The notes: generated by a model not told the origin, from the sequence alone. A stretch of DNA of 64,000 bases from Coxiellaceae bacterium (GCA_029212885.1 JARGPC010000003.1:62001-126000), one strand, 5' to 3'; counted from the stretch's first letter, positions 36,140 through 45,389 are shown. A program made the numbers and translations.

Positions 36140-36826
36140 TTAAGCTGTAGCAATATTGGCATGATCAAGCATCACTTGCAGTAATGGCGTGACTTGTAAT
36201 AAATCATTAGCCATTGCAAAGTCCATGAGCTGATCAAAGGTTTTGACATTGAGCTTTGTTTTGAAGCGAGCGATATGCTCTTCAATAGTGCGCGGAGAAA
36301 GACCCAATTGGCGCGCCACTTGTTTTGGCGACGCGCCTTGGATTAAAGCATGAAAACACTGCAACTCACGCAGCGTTAAAGTCTCCACTCCCCCCCCAGG
36401 TGTAATCGTGCTATCTGTCACATTAACGCTATTAGCTCTAGCGTGCGACATGATGTGTTTTAAATCGTTATTCCACATAAAAAAGTTGCTAACTATTTTA
36501 CCATCACGGCACTCGTATTGATTCATCGAATCAACTGTCTGCAATATCTTATTGTCTGCATTACGCATTTCATATTCAGACCATACCACCATGCTGTCAT
36601 CCGGCTGTAAAACGATAGTAGGCTCATTCTTTAAATGAGTTGAAACACCCAACTCACGTGATTGCTCAACATAGGAATACACTTCGTCGATCGACATGCG
36701 TGAGCCCTGTGTACAAAAGCTAATATCGCGATCAAAATACTTTAATAAAGCATCCGCATCACGCTGTTGCCACACCTGGCTATTCATTTGATTGACTAAA
36801 TGCCGAGCTTCACTGAGTTGCAACAT
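36140..36826 (-). CDS. LuxR-type regulator with NTF2/SnoaL-like N-terminus (second of pair)
   Basis: 228 residues from the ATG at 36826, where GGAGGTG lies 4 bases upstream; the longer frame from 36901 overlaps the upstream gene. The N-terminal ~130 residues (ALLKYFDRDISFCTQGSRMS, STHLKNEPTIVLQPDDSMVV, IVSNFFMWNND) look like an NTF2/SnoaL-type alpha+beta cone rather than a receiver or autoinducer domain. The C-terminus is a LuxR helix-turn-helix: LTLRELQCFHALIQGASPKQ, VARQLGLSPRTIEEHIARFK, TKLNVKTFDQLMDFA. It follows its paralog with a 1-base gap. The cone domain could bind a small ligand. Targets are unknown. Confidence 0.8.
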   Translation of the reverse strand: MLQLSEARHLVNQMNSQVWQQRDADALLKYFDRDISFCTQGSRMSIDEVYSYVEQSRELGVSTHLKNEPTIVLQPDDSMVVWSEYEMRNADNKILQTVDSMNQYECRDGKIVSNFFMWNNDLKHIMSHARANSVNVTDSTITPGGGVETLTLRELQCFHALIQGASPKQVARQLGLSPRTIEEHIARFKTKLNVKTFDQLMDFAMANDLLQVTPLLQVMLDHANIATA

Positions 36827-36827
36827 A

Positions 36828-37484
36828 TTACACCTCCACCGCCGCATGCAATTGCGGTGAAATATGCAGCAAACCACCACTAAAGGCATAGCGAATCGCA
36901 TCGCTAAGGTAGGTTAAACCCAGTTTTTGCTTCATATGGCTTAAGTATTCTTCCACTGTGCGCTTAGACAGCTGCAATTCACTGGCTATTTGCTTGGCAG
37001 TGCGCCCTTGTACCACGTATAAGAAGCATTGCAGCTCACGAGGCGTCAGTTGCGCTCTGATTTGGTCAGCCGACAATGCCTCTGTAGCGGGCATGGATTC
37101 AAGCAATATCGTCAGTTGTTGTAGGGGATAATCCCACATATAAAACAACTGAGTGACCAATTCACGCTCAAACACATAACTCATCATTGATTCGACCACC
37201 AGCCGTTCGCAGCCACAGCGATCGATAAACTTCCATGACGAAATCACCATCAAGCGATTATCACCCTGCACAATGGCATCCTTCACTTCGATGACGAGTT
37301 TTAGTTCACTGCTTTTTAATGCGAATAAAAAGCCATGCCACTCATCTACCGATTGCTCAGTTTGGCCAGCAAATGCCTTAAATTTAGGACTAAAATGATT
37401 TTTGAAAGATTGGACTGAAGCATCCGACCACACGTTTTGATGAATTTTTTTAGACAATGCCAGTATTGTATTAATCCCACTCAT
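36828..37484 (-). CDS. LuxR-type regulator with NTF2-like N-terminus (first of pair)
   Basis: A 218-residue paralog of the next gene. The N-terminal part is again NTF2-like (WSDASVQSFKNHFSPKFKAF, VIEVKDAIVQGDNRLMVISS, VVESMMSYVFERELVTQLFY). The C-terminal helix-turn-helix is LTPRELQCFLYVVQGRTAKQ, IASELQLSKRTVEEYLSHMK, QKLGLTYLSDAIRYA. Both copies keep LT-x-RELQCF and the recognition helix pattern. GGGG sits ~9 bases before the ATG. A PmrA-like box and a weak -10 lie about 100 bases upstream. The pair is most likely transcribed together and could form a heteromer; this is inference from arrangement. Confidence 0.8.
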   Translation of the reverse strand: MSGINTILALSKKIHQNVWSDASVQSFKNHFSPKFKAFAGQTEQSVDEWHGFLFALKSSELKLVIEVKDAIVQGDNRLMVISSWKFIDRCGCERLVVESMMSYVFERELVTQLFYMWDYPLQQLTILLESMPATEALSADQIRAQLTPRELQCFLYVVQGRTAKQIASELQLSKRTVEEYLSHMKQKLGLTYLSDAIRYAFSGGLLHISPQLHAAVEV

Positions 37485-37573
37485 CGACTCAACCCCACAT
37501 CTACTTTACTCTATACCTGCAGCACATGCTCAATTGTGCTCACCCCGTTACATATCTCCTAATCCACTTTTTT

Positions 37574-37606
37574 AGACTACGCCCTGAACCTTAAGGCAAT
37601 ATTAAA
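37574..37606 (-). promoter_or_regulatory. PmrA-like box before the LuxR pair
   Basis: Reading leftward: TTTAATATT-GC-CTTAAGGTT (37606-37587), half-sites 11 bases apart and close to consensus cTTAATatT. TAGTCT (37579-37574), a weak -10, starts 10 bases after the second half-site. Confidence 0.5.
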
Positions 37607-37687
37607 TCAAGATAACTAATTATAGATTTTTTATATATCTAAAATACATATAATGGTGATAGTGAAAACATTAAGGCGAAAATATCA

Positions 37688-38614
37688 TTAAAGCAATGGC
37701 ATAGCTTCCATGGGTATAATGGCACCTGAATAGCCCAAAACCGTCGATGCCAGCCGATATCCGAAACATCCGCAATTGTTTAAGCTTTCACCACGTAAAA
37801 TACCTAATAGAAAGCCCGCATTAAAGGCATCACCCGCTGCTGTACTATCAACGACTTCGGTGATTGCTTCCACCGTCACGTAGTCAACTTCACTACCAGG
37901 TGTTGCCAGCCAATACCCTCGCTCGGCTGCCTTGATTACAGTATCCTTAACACCCGATTGCCTCAGTTGTTGAATTAAATCTACAGCAGATAGTTCATGA
38001 TGTGCCGCCATCGCCTGTGCATCCGCCAACGAATACAGCACCAAGTCCACCACTCGCTCAAATCGCTGCAATACCTGACAACAATCGGCGCCATCAAGCC
38101 ATAAACTAGCACGGTAATTATTATCCATCACGATGCGCGCCCCGCGATGCTTAGCTTCGAGCAATAGACTATATAAGATGTCACGCGATGCGGCGTCTAA
38201 AATAGCCAAAGTAATGGCCGATAAATAAATCATATCGGCATGCTGTACCGCTTCAGCAATGAGTTGATGGCTACATTCATTCGCCAACATATACCGAGCC
38301 GCTGAATCATTGCGCTGATAACGAAAGCTACGCTCGCCTCTTTGATCCAATTCAATCCAATATTCCCCCACCGCCTTATCCGCCACACACCCCACAGCCG
38401 ATAAGTCGATACCAGCTTGCTGCCATTGCCGTTTCATTAGCTTGCTTTTATTATCACCCGACAACGCGGTGGCATACTGTACACACACTTCACTTTGCGC
38501 CAATCGAGCCAAATAAACCGCCACATTGAGCGTATCACCAGCAAAATACAATTGATCATCATTTGGCCGATGCTCGATTAAGCATTCGCCTATCGCTAAG
38601 AAAGTGTTTTTCAT
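37688..38614 (-). CDS. kdgK: PfkB-family sugar kinase, probably 2-keto-3-deoxygluconate kinase
   Basis: A 308-residue ribokinase-fold enzyme. The N-terminus GECLIEHRPNDDQLYFAGDT followed by LNVAVYLARL matches KdgK, which phosphorylates 2-keto-3-deoxygluconate with ATP. Other motifs: WIELDQRGERSFRYQRNDSA (sugar lid), MIYLSAITLAIL, MDNNYRASLW (KdgK-type DxNxRxxLW) and the C-terminal PfkB signature DSTAAGDAFNAGFLLG with the catalytic Asp in AAGDAF. No aldolase (eda) or uronate genes are nearby, so the pathway context is missing. Stand-alone, in opposite orientation to rmuC, ~50 bases from it. Confidence 0.85.
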   Translation of the reverse strand: MKNTFLAIGECLIEHRPNDDQLYFAGDTLNVAVYLARLAQSEVCVQYATALSGDNKSKLMKRQWQQAGIDLSAVGCVADKAVGEYWIELDQRGERSFRYQRNDSAARYMLANECSHQLIAEAVQHADMIYLSAITLAILDAASRDILYSLLLEAKHRGARIVMDNNYRASLWLDGADCCQVLQRFERVVDLVLYSLADAQAMAAHHELSAVDLIQQLRQSGVKDTVIKAAERGYWLATPGSEVDYVTVEAITEVVDSTAAGDAFNAGFLLGILRGESLNNCGCFGYRLASTVLGYSGAIIPMEAMPLL

Positions 38615-38663
38615 CTGTCAGTATTACCGTTATCATTGCCGCTTGGATCAAGGAGTTTAATCG

Positions 38664-39887
38664 ATGTGGATTTATTTCGCTATCACAGCACCGTTTATAA
38701 TCGGCATTTTAGCCGTGATTATGTATTTATTACTGCAAAAACAAAACGTACAACTGTCATTAATTGCTGAACGCTTACAACAACAAGCTTCAGATAAAGA
38801 CAGCATATTGCGCCTATTGCAAGAATCGCAGCAACAAGCGGTTAAACAACGTGAAGCCTTTGACCAACACCAGATTAAAAGCTTAACGCTAATCCAAGAC
38901 AGCTTGCACAAAGCGGCTCAAGAGCTGCGCCAGCAAATTACCACCACCTTGCAACACAATACACAATCGATGAATCAACGTGTGGACCAGCTGACCAAGC
39001 AAACCGAACAACAATTACAGAGCATCAGTCAACAAGTCGATAAAAAACTCAGCCAAGGCTTTGAAAAAACCACTGCCACATTTAATGATATTTTAAAACG
39101 ATTAACCATTATCGATAGCGCACAACAAAAAATCACCGAACTCTCAACTAATGTTGTCACCTTACAAGAAATACTAGCCGACAAGCAATCGCGCGGTGCT
39201 TTCGGTGAGGTACAACTGAATGCATTAATTCGTAACATGATCCCTGAAAATCACTTTTCATTACAACACACCTTATCAAACGGTAAACGCTGTGATTGCA
39301 TATTGTTCCTGCCAGAACCAACCGGCAATATGGTCGTCGATGCCAAGTTCCCACTGGAAACCTATAAAGCAATACAGAAGGCCAACGAAACGAATTTAAC
39401 TACACTGCAATCAGCCTTCCGTCGCGACATTAAAAAACATATTAATGATATCTCCAGCAAATATATAATTGATGGTGAAACAGCTGATGGCGCGATGATG
39501 TTTATCCCGGCCGAAGCCATCTTTGCAGAAATTCATGCTAACCACCCCGATTTAGTCGAATATGCCCACCAGCAACGTGTTTGGATGGTATCCCCTACCA
39601 CGATGATGGCCGTGCTCACAACAGCACGCGCGGTATTAAAAGACGCGGCGACCCGCAAACAAGTGCATATAATCCAAGAGCACCTGATCGCACTCGGCAA
39701 AGACTTCGGGCGATTTCAAACGCGCATGGATAATTTGGCCCGGCATATTAATCAAGCCAATGACGATGTGGAGAAGGTGTATACCTCATCGAAAAAAATC
39801 AGCTCACGCTTTAGCAAGATCGAACAAGTGGAGTTAAATAGTGACGAAGAAAGCACACCAACCCTACTGGAAACCGACCCATCATGA
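38664..39887 (+). CDS. rmuC: DNA recombination protein RmuC homolog
   Basis: A 407-residue protein. One N-terminal membrane helix (IYFAITAPFIIGILAVIMYL) is followed by a long Gln-rich coiled coil (about 25-165). The conserved RmuC domain then has KQSRGAFGEVQLNALIRNMI, GKRCDCILFLPEPTGNMVVD with the nuclease-like AKFPLETY, FRRDIKKHINDISSKYI, MMFIPAEAIFAEI and WMVSPTTMMAVLTTARAVLK. The RmuC domain belongs to the PD-(D/E)xK nuclease fold and limits inversions at short inverted repeats in E. coli. GGAG precedes the ATG. The stop overlaps a convergent ankyrin pseudogene by 6 bases. Confidence 0.93.
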   Translation: MWIYFAITAPFIIGILAVIMYLLLQKQNVQLSLIAERLQQQASDKDSILRLLQESQQQAVKQREAFDQHQIKSLTLIQDSLHKAAQELRQQITTTLQHNTQSMNQRVDQLTKQTEQQLQSISQQVDKKLSQGFEKTTATFNDILKRLTIIDSAQQKITELSTNVVTLQEILADKQSRGAFGEVQLNALIRNMIPENHFSLQHTLSNGKRCDCILFLPEPTGNMVVDAKFPLETYKAIQKANETNLTTLQSAFRRDIKKHINDISSKYIIDGETADGAMMFIPAEAIFAEIHANHPDLVEYAHQQRVWMVSPTTMMAVLTTARAVLKDAATRKQVHIIQEHLIALGKDFGRFQTRMDNLARHINQANDDVEKVYTSSKKISSRFSKIEQVELNSDEESTPTLLETDPS

Positions 39888-40342
39888 AATAAGGCATTTT
39901 CCAGGTGATACCCCAGCTTCGTCATCGTCATCATCGTCGCCACCACCCCATTCAGTCACTCCCTTTTCCTTGGCTTCAGTGATGCCACCGATAAACCGGT
40001 AGCCTTTAGCGTGCAATGATTTACTACAGCCATCCGTGCGAGCCAGCAGATCATTAATATCATGCTTATTGACTGCGTCCAGGCTTCTGATATGACGCAA
40101 GTCGGCATGTAATACCTCTGGGTCGGAGTGATTATTTAATAAGTACGACACATAGCGCTTGGTTAATACGCTTAATGCGGCTGGGTTAGCTGAGCTATTA
40201 GCTATTAAAGCGCTGTTTTATCATCGATACCTGCAGCATTCACCTGACAGTCTGGCTCAGATAAAATAAGCGTCAATTGATCAATATCACCCGCTGTAGC
40301 GGCCTCTAACAGTCGGTGATTACTACTTACCAGCTCTCTCAT
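39882..40342 (-). pseudogene. frameshifted small ankyrin-type gene
   Basis: The first frame starts at an ATG (40342) and reads MRELVSSNHRLLEAATAGDI then DQLTLILSEPD...DDKTAL and a stop (40207-40205). This is one ankyrin repeat, close to the ank N-terminal repeat of the large paralogs. A second frame picks up without a start (LIANSSANPAALSVLTKRYV) and runs to the stop at 39882, giving a Glu/Asp-rich tail (GGGDDDDDDEAG). Joining them needs one extra base near 40207-40209, most simply a lost T in the T run (CTTTAATAG). This may be a real frameshift or a sequencing error. The promoter still has a PmrA-like box. Intact it would encode about 150 residues. Confidence 0.7.
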
Positions 40343-40375
40343 ACTAACAACCCTAATCAATCAGAATGTGTTGTT

Positions 40376-40408
40376 ATAATACTAGAGATGCATTAATATT
40401 ATATTAAA
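40376..40408 (-). promoter_or_regulatory. PmrA-like box and -10, ankyrin pseudogene
   Basis: Reading leftward: TTTAATATA-AT-ATTAATGCA (40408-40389) with TTAAT half-sites 11 bases apart. TATTAT (40381-40376) begins exactly 10 bases after the second half-site. Confidence 0.6.
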
Positions 40409-40489
40409 TATTATAATAACTTGTAGTTATGCTGGCGTGAATAGATCGCTGTTAACGATGCCTTAAGGTTTCGAGCTAAGTGTAAGCGT

Positions 40490-40771
40490 CTACAAGCCTA
40501 GCTGATCAGGGAGAGTTCGGTACTCCGCAACGGGAATACGTTCGCCAAAACCGTCATTAGAATACGGCAGCTCAAGATTCCGGTTTCTTCGAGCTGAAAA
40601 CAAACGGCAACAACTGGTAACACAAGAGCTCAGATTAATATCAGGACACATTCGATCACCATCTCGATAACGACGAGCCGCTGACGCAACACAAACAACA
40701 AGCACGCTGACACCAAGCGCTGCAACAAGCGGCACCCACAGTGGGAGATCTAAATGTTGTGACTGACTCAT
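40490..40771 (-). CDS. small membrane protein of unknown function
   Basis: About 93 residues from the ATG at 40771, chosen because AAGGG lies 5 bases upstream; a longer frame from 40825 is Cys-rich and probably not translated. One membrane helix (LPLWVPLVAALGVSVLVVCV) near the N-terminus is followed by a basic hydrophilic tail (ASAARRYRDGDRMCPD, FSARRNRNLELPYSNDGFGE). The region just upstream encodes a close copy of the N-terminal part in coupled position, so it seems to be the second gene of a duplicated pair. No family recognised. Confidence 0.55.
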   Translation of the reverse strand: MSQSQHLDLPLWVPLVAALGVSVLVVCVASAARRYRDGDRMCPDINLSSCVTSCCRLFSARRNRNLELPYSNDGFGERIPVAEYRTLPDQLGL

Positions 40772-40860
40772 ACATACCCTTGAAATAATACGAACACAGC
40801 AAAAGCAGCAACAAATGACATCCACAATGGAATATTCAAATGCTGCTGCTTACCTTTACA
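40768..40860 (-). pseudogene. copy of the small membrane protein N-terminus
   Basis: The frame reads KQQHLNIPLWMSFVAAFAVF then VLFQGYV and a stop. It parallels QSQHLDLPLWVPLVAALGVS of the downstream gene. The stop TGA (40770-40768) overlaps the next ATG (ATGA). No ATG precedes the matching part; only a TTG (GGGTATTGTAAAGG context) could start it. It may be a decayed duplicate or a coupled leader. Confidence 0.45.
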
Positions 40861-40985
40861 ATACCCCAACGTATTGTATTCTTTATTAATTCCGTTTCAT
40901 TAAGGTCATGCTAACACAACATTTCAGCTGCATTTCAACTTTGTTACTCTCTTAAGCATTCGTTAATGTAAGCACCGTGCGCGCA

Positions 40986-43900
40986 TTACCCCATAGGAGA
41001 AAAGACAGATATAGATTCAGCTTCAGGTGTTGTTTCAGCATGACTCTCTATATACATTCGCAATTCTGCTTCAACCTTATCACCACAAACCACTAGTTGA
41101 TCCGACAAAAACCTCTTGATACTAGGATCAAAACCGCCAGGCAACACACTTTCAACCCTCTTTAACCACAACACCAATATACAATTAGAATCGATCATTT
41201 GCTCGAACCTGAACTCAATCATACGAAACGCCAGCATATTCACAGCAGGTTGAAAAGTGGCGCCCTGTGCGATCGCAGAAAAATCAGCCCCACTTAATTC
41301 ATTAATAGGGAAGCGGTTAACCATCAACATCGCAAGATCACCGAGATCTGCTCTTTGCAGTACAGACACAAGCGGCGTAGGCCCGCCGAATGCACTCGGG
41401 ACCATAAACAGCGAAGGATCAACCTCCTCTAGCAATCGCGCCACATCACGCATAGAAGCGTCACAAGTCGCTGAACTGAGCTGAACTGGCAACCAATCAA
41501 TCAAATGAACCAACACCTCAGAGCTAATTGTTTCAACACATACCTTATTAATTAACAACTGCAGCACCGATGCTTTAACAGACCAGCCCTCTCTATTATA
41601 CAAAGCAGTAAATAGGTCATGCCCACTTACTTTTAACCCTTTATCCAATAGCAACCTAAACTCCCCTTCAGAAAACTCTTTATTCAGCGCGCAATACAAA
41701 ATAGGTATAGGCCTCCCCTCATCGATCGCATTAAGATCACCAACTTTATCATGTATTTTATCGAGTAATTGCATCTTACTCGAGGTCTTGGCAGCCTTTA
41801 ACAAGCAGACAATGATCTCAGGGCTTATTTCATCTACCGTAAAAGCATCTACCAGCATATCAAGTATTCCATCATTTTCTTTTGCATAAATCTCAGCTAT
41901 GAGATAACAATCGCGAGCCGTTACCTTCGCGCCACGTGAAATCAATTTAGCAACCTGACCAAAAGGCACTTTAGACTCTATAGACAGACTTAACAATGAA
42001 TAACCCATAAGACTCCTTGCGTTAATATCATAGCCCAAGTCCAAGATCGTATCTAAATTATATAACGATTCATTCTTCTCATGGTTAGCACAAAAGTCAC
42101 AAACAAATCCGGGGGTGAATTCCTCAACATCCACAGCGGCCAATAGTATCCTCATTACATCATCAACATCTTCTATAGCTAAAGCATCAACCAAGTTACG
42201 ATACTTAACCTTAGCACCGAGATTGACTAATAACTGAATGCAATCTACTGATAATTCATCAAGAGCATACTCCAAAAAAGATGGATAACTGTCATCAGTC
42301 AGTCTTGCCCCACCTGCTATCAAGCTTTCCAACATACCGAGCTGACCGAACACATCGAAACTACATATAATCTTGATGGCCAGTATTGGTGAAATCTGAC
42401 GATAGTCCACATGCTTAAGCAATAGCGACACACACGAATCATCAACACCCCTATCTAGCGCTCTAGTTAATATCGATACGTTGCACAGCGCACCCATATC
42501 AAGCAACTTTTCAACTAGACTCATTTCAATGGCATGACAAATCGCACTATAAATAAGTGATTTAAATTCTTCCTCATGATAAGTTAGAATAGCAGGATAG
42601 ACTAACATCAGATCGAGTATGGCTTCTTGCTGTAGCGGATGTTGATGCAGAGCTTTTATCACAAGTTCAAAACTACGCGGCCCAATCTGCTCCATTGATA
42701 AGTGCTGCTCTATGACAGATGCAACATCAAACTCACCAAAACGACACATGTATAGCTTAGCGATAAAATCAGGCCTTTCATCTACCAACACCTCCAACCT
42801 AACATCGGCTGTATTTAATTCATCAGGCATGTTTTCAAGTAAAAATTCCATTTTATCTGCATGCATACACTTACAAAAAGCAGCCTTTATATTATCAACA
42901 CTCAACTTAGCACCGTAATCAAATAATACTTGTAATGTGTCAATGTTAGCGCCCATGCTTATAGCTATTGTCAATAATGCATCACAGTAGTAACCTTTAT
43001 TACTATCAGGGATTTTAGCTAATAAACTGTTAAACACTGCTTTATTAAAGCCTGAATGCAATGAATGTCTTAAAGCGTGAAAAACAGACTCACCCTCAAT
43101 TCGATTAACCAGCATCATCATTACATCTGATTTCTGCTCATTAGCAGCCGCATAGAAAGCATTTCGCCAAACTATGGATGGAACAGCGTTCGTACGACGG
43201 CAATAGCTGTGTATAACTGACGAATACGCGTGCTTTGACCTTATGACTGCCTCCAACGGACTCATCGAATACAGCTCTATAAAATCATTAATTTCTTTTG
43301 ATTTAAAACGTAACAAATAGTTACTCACTTGATCAATTCGGTATTTGTCAACAGCCTGCATAAACATTCTTAACACTAACCGACTTTCACTATATTCTTT
43401 GATAGCCGACATATATCCTTGCTGACAAACATGCCAACAAGTATCAATCTCTGCATTACACTGCAGGAATAGTTCCTTATCATAATCAAATGACATGAAT
43501 CCATGACTACCGAATGTTAAGTGATCACCGGTGGCTTTAATCATTGACATAGCAATATATTCAAGCTTTTCTAACGATTCAGCTTGATGATCGCTTGGGC
43601 ATACATAACCCACAGTCGAACCTGATAGCTCACTACCATCGTACCCTCTCATGGAATTTTGATATTCTACTTTAGTGTAAACACGCGGCAGATCCAACTT
43701 ATGAGCGAATGCGGTAATATGATTTATATATAATTTGTGATGCTTTGCTTCGCCGATTTCCTCAGCCAGAATCGAAGGATAAGCGGGGTTACCCATATTG
43801 ATCATGATTTCAGCGTAATAGGCAATCGTGTGTTCATCACAACCCATTTCATCACGCATAAAATCAGCCAAGTGACGAGCTGACGCATGCTGGTAACGCA

Positions 43901-45224
43901 TATATATGTCAATATCATCATTCGGCCCGATCTCCGATTCACGCCCGGTTTTAGAAAAAATCATCATCACTTGCATTATCTTCAAATCAAACGCTGTGAT
44001 CTGATCACAAAATTTCTTAAACTCTTCCGACTCAGCGTGCTGTTTAAAATATTCAATAACGGGCTCAACCAAAACACAAGCACGTACATGGTGAGCTAAC
44101 GCATGATTATGTCGTGCAATACCAAACCTCTTATCCTCACGCTCCTTATAAGGCTGCTGTAGAATCACAGCGGCTTGTTGCAAAGCTACTTTTAGCAGAT
44201 ACTCTTGCGCATACTCCTCAGCCACACCACTAACTATTCTTGCATGAAACACATGCTTACCGCCGGGTTCTGCATCATAAGACGTGACTTGAAATAATGA
44301 TGGCGGAAATAACACTTCACGCTCAACCTTATATTTAGCAATATTATCTATGCACGCTTGATGTTGGCGTGCATTTTCAAGAACCAACCTATTCTTATGA
44401 TGTTCAAACACACTGCGTTTAGAAAAGCTCAATAGTCCAGTACGAGTCACGAGTTGATCAGCTGTTTGCATGCGTGCCAATATATCCAGCGGCAAATCAC
44501 CCTCATGACGCGTTAGTTTATTTCGCTCACCGCAATTGCTTAGCCTCTTATTTTTGTTAACACCGCTGATAACCAACATAGCCCTTATAAAAATCTGCTT
44601 GATCTCATCTACACCATACGTACAAGACATACCTCTCAATAAAGCATTCACTTTTTTATATCCGAAATCGACATCTGCTTCTTTTGTGTATTGTATAATT
44701 GCCTGCTCTTCGGCAGCGTATATAGGCATCACCTTAGTTTCCACGTCACGGCTATGTTGCGGTAGCTTACGACCAATATCGGATCGCATTTTATCAGCAA
44801 TCGCTGCTTGCGCCACACCCCGCCCCATTACCTCTTCACAACGTTTAATTAATGCTATAGCTGCCTCACTGTCGTCTAACTGAAAATAGTTTAGATTGGC
44901 ATGCTGCAATGCCAAAGATAAATTATAACGTCGCCCATTGGGACAATGCGCCATGACCTGTTCAGCTGCATTTTTTTCAAATCTAAAGACATAAGGCACT
45001 CCTGCTGCATCCATCCGGTCTTCAAATTCAAGCCGGCTTTTGCTATCACCAATATATTCGGTAGCAAGCATGCAATGAAAAATATACTCAACATGCTTTA
45101 AGGCTATATTCTTTTCAGAGGGCCCCTGCCGCAAGGGCTGTGAAATTACCGTAAACGAATCATCGCCGCCCGCACCTGCCCCAGCACCAGCACCAGCAGG
45201 TGCACTCCTCTCTTCTCTCGACAT
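40986..45224 (-). CDS. ADP-ribosyltransferase plus SidE-type phosphodiesterase fusion with ankyrin-like tail (copy A)
   Basis: About 1412 residues from the ATG at 45224 (a GTG at 45236 is possible). A GAGAGAGAGG tract near the start is followed by GPSEKNIALKHVEYIFHCML, shared with copies B and C. An ART-like core follows: QYTKEAD..YKKVNALLRG, Arg239 in KLTRHEG, Ser266 in RTGLLSFS, E301-R-E303 in VEREVLFPP. A SidE-like phosphodiesterase core follows directly: RHNHALAHHVR (371-381), IFSKTGRESE (GRESE at 427-431) and AHKLDLPR (507-514). The remaining ~850 residues are helical with ankyrin-like units. It lacks the N-terminal ~300-residue ankyrin region of B and C. Family knowledge (Legionella SdeA) suggests phosphoribosyl-ubiquitin chemistry; that function here is inferred. 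Confidence 0.82.
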   Translation of the reverse strand: MSREERSAPAGAGAGAGAGGDDSFTVISQPLRQGPSEKNIALKHVEYIFHCMLATEYIGDSKSRLEFEDRMDAAGVPYVFRFEKNAAEQVMAHCPNGRRYNLSLALQHANLNYFQLDDSEAAIALIKRCEEVMGRGVAQAAIADKMRSDIGRKLPQHSRDVETKVMPIYAAEEQAIIQYTKEADVDFGYKKVNALLRGMSCTYGVDEIKQIFIRAMLVISGVNKNKRLSNCGERNKLTRHEGDLPLDILARMQTADQLVTRTGLLSFSKRSVFEHHKNRLVLENARQHQACIDNIAKYKVEREVLFPPSLFQVTSYDAEPGGKHVFHARIVSGVAEEYAQEYLLKVALQQAAVILQQPYKEREDKRFGIARHNHALAHHVRACVLVEPVIEYFKQHAESEEFKKFCDQITAFDLKIMQVMMIFSKTGRESEIGPNDDIDIYMRYQHASARHLADFMRDEMGCDEHTIAYYAEIMINMGNPAYPSILAEEIGEAKHHKLYINHITAFAHKLDLPRVYTKVEYQNSMRGYDGSELSGSTVGYVCPSDHQAESLEKLEYIAMSMIKATGDHLTFGSHGFMSFDYDKELFLQCNAEIDTCWHVCQQGYMSAIKEYSESRLVLRMFMQAVDKYRIDQVSNYLLRFKSKEINDFIELYSMSPLEAVIRSKHAYSSVIHSYCRRTNAVPSIVWRNAFYAAANEQKSDVMMMLVNRIEGESVFHALRHSLHSGFNKAVFNSLLAKIPDSNKGYYCDALLTIAISMGANIDTLQVLFDYGAKLSVDNIKAAFCKCMHADKMEFLLENMPDELNTADVRLEVLVDERPDFIAKLYMCRFGEFDVASVIEQHLSMEQIGPRSFELVIKALHQHPLQQEAILDLMLVYPAILTYHEEEFKSLIYSAICHAIEMSLVEKLLDMGALCNVSILTRALDRGVDDSCVSLLLKHVDYRQISPILAIKIICSFDVFGQLGMLESLIAGGARLTDDSYPSFLEYALDELSVDCIQLLVNLGAKVKYRNLVDALAIEDVDDVMRILLAAVDVEEFTPGFVCDFCANHEKNESLYNLDTILDLGYDINARSLMGYSLLSLSIESKVPFGQVAKLISRGAKVTARDCYLIAEIYAKENDGILDMLVDAFTVDEISPEIIVCLLKAAKTSSKMQLLDKIHDKVGDLNAIDEGRPIPILYCALNKEFSEGEFRLLLDKGLKVSGHDLFTALYNREGWSVKASVLQLLINKVCVETISSEVLVHLIDWLPVQLSSATCDASMRDVARLLEEVDPSLFMVPSAFGGPTPLVSVLQRADLGDLAMLMVNRFPINELSGADFSAIAQGATFQPAVNMLAFRMIEFRFEQMIDSNCILVLWLKRVESVLPGGFDPSIKRFLSDQLVVCGDKVEAELRMYIESHAETTPEAESISVFSPMG

Positions 45225-45258
45225 AGCTCTACTCACACTTATTTTATATTTCGTACAA

Positions 45259-45291
45259 ATTGTACATGCACAAGCTTAAGGCAAAATTAGA
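45259..45291 (-). promoter_or_regulatory. degenerate PmrA-like box and -10, copy A
   Basis: Reading leftward: TCTAATTTT-GC-CTTAAGCTT (45291-45272), each half-site with two or three mismatches to cTTAATatT. TACAAT (45264-45259) begins exactly 10 bases after the second half-site core. Confidence 0.4.
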
Positions 45292-45389
45292 AATGGATTA
45301 TAATATGATGATTAATAGCGAATAATTCTAAATTCATTCAATGTGAAAAATTAGGTATAACTTTTTTTGATGACTGCACTCATATGCTT

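Noticed and set aside
40490..40825. Longer reading of the small membrane protein from 40825 with a Cys-rich start (DVICCCFCCVRII).
   Set aside because: The internal ATG at 40771 has a good ribosome site, and the extension overlaps the duplicated upstream frame.
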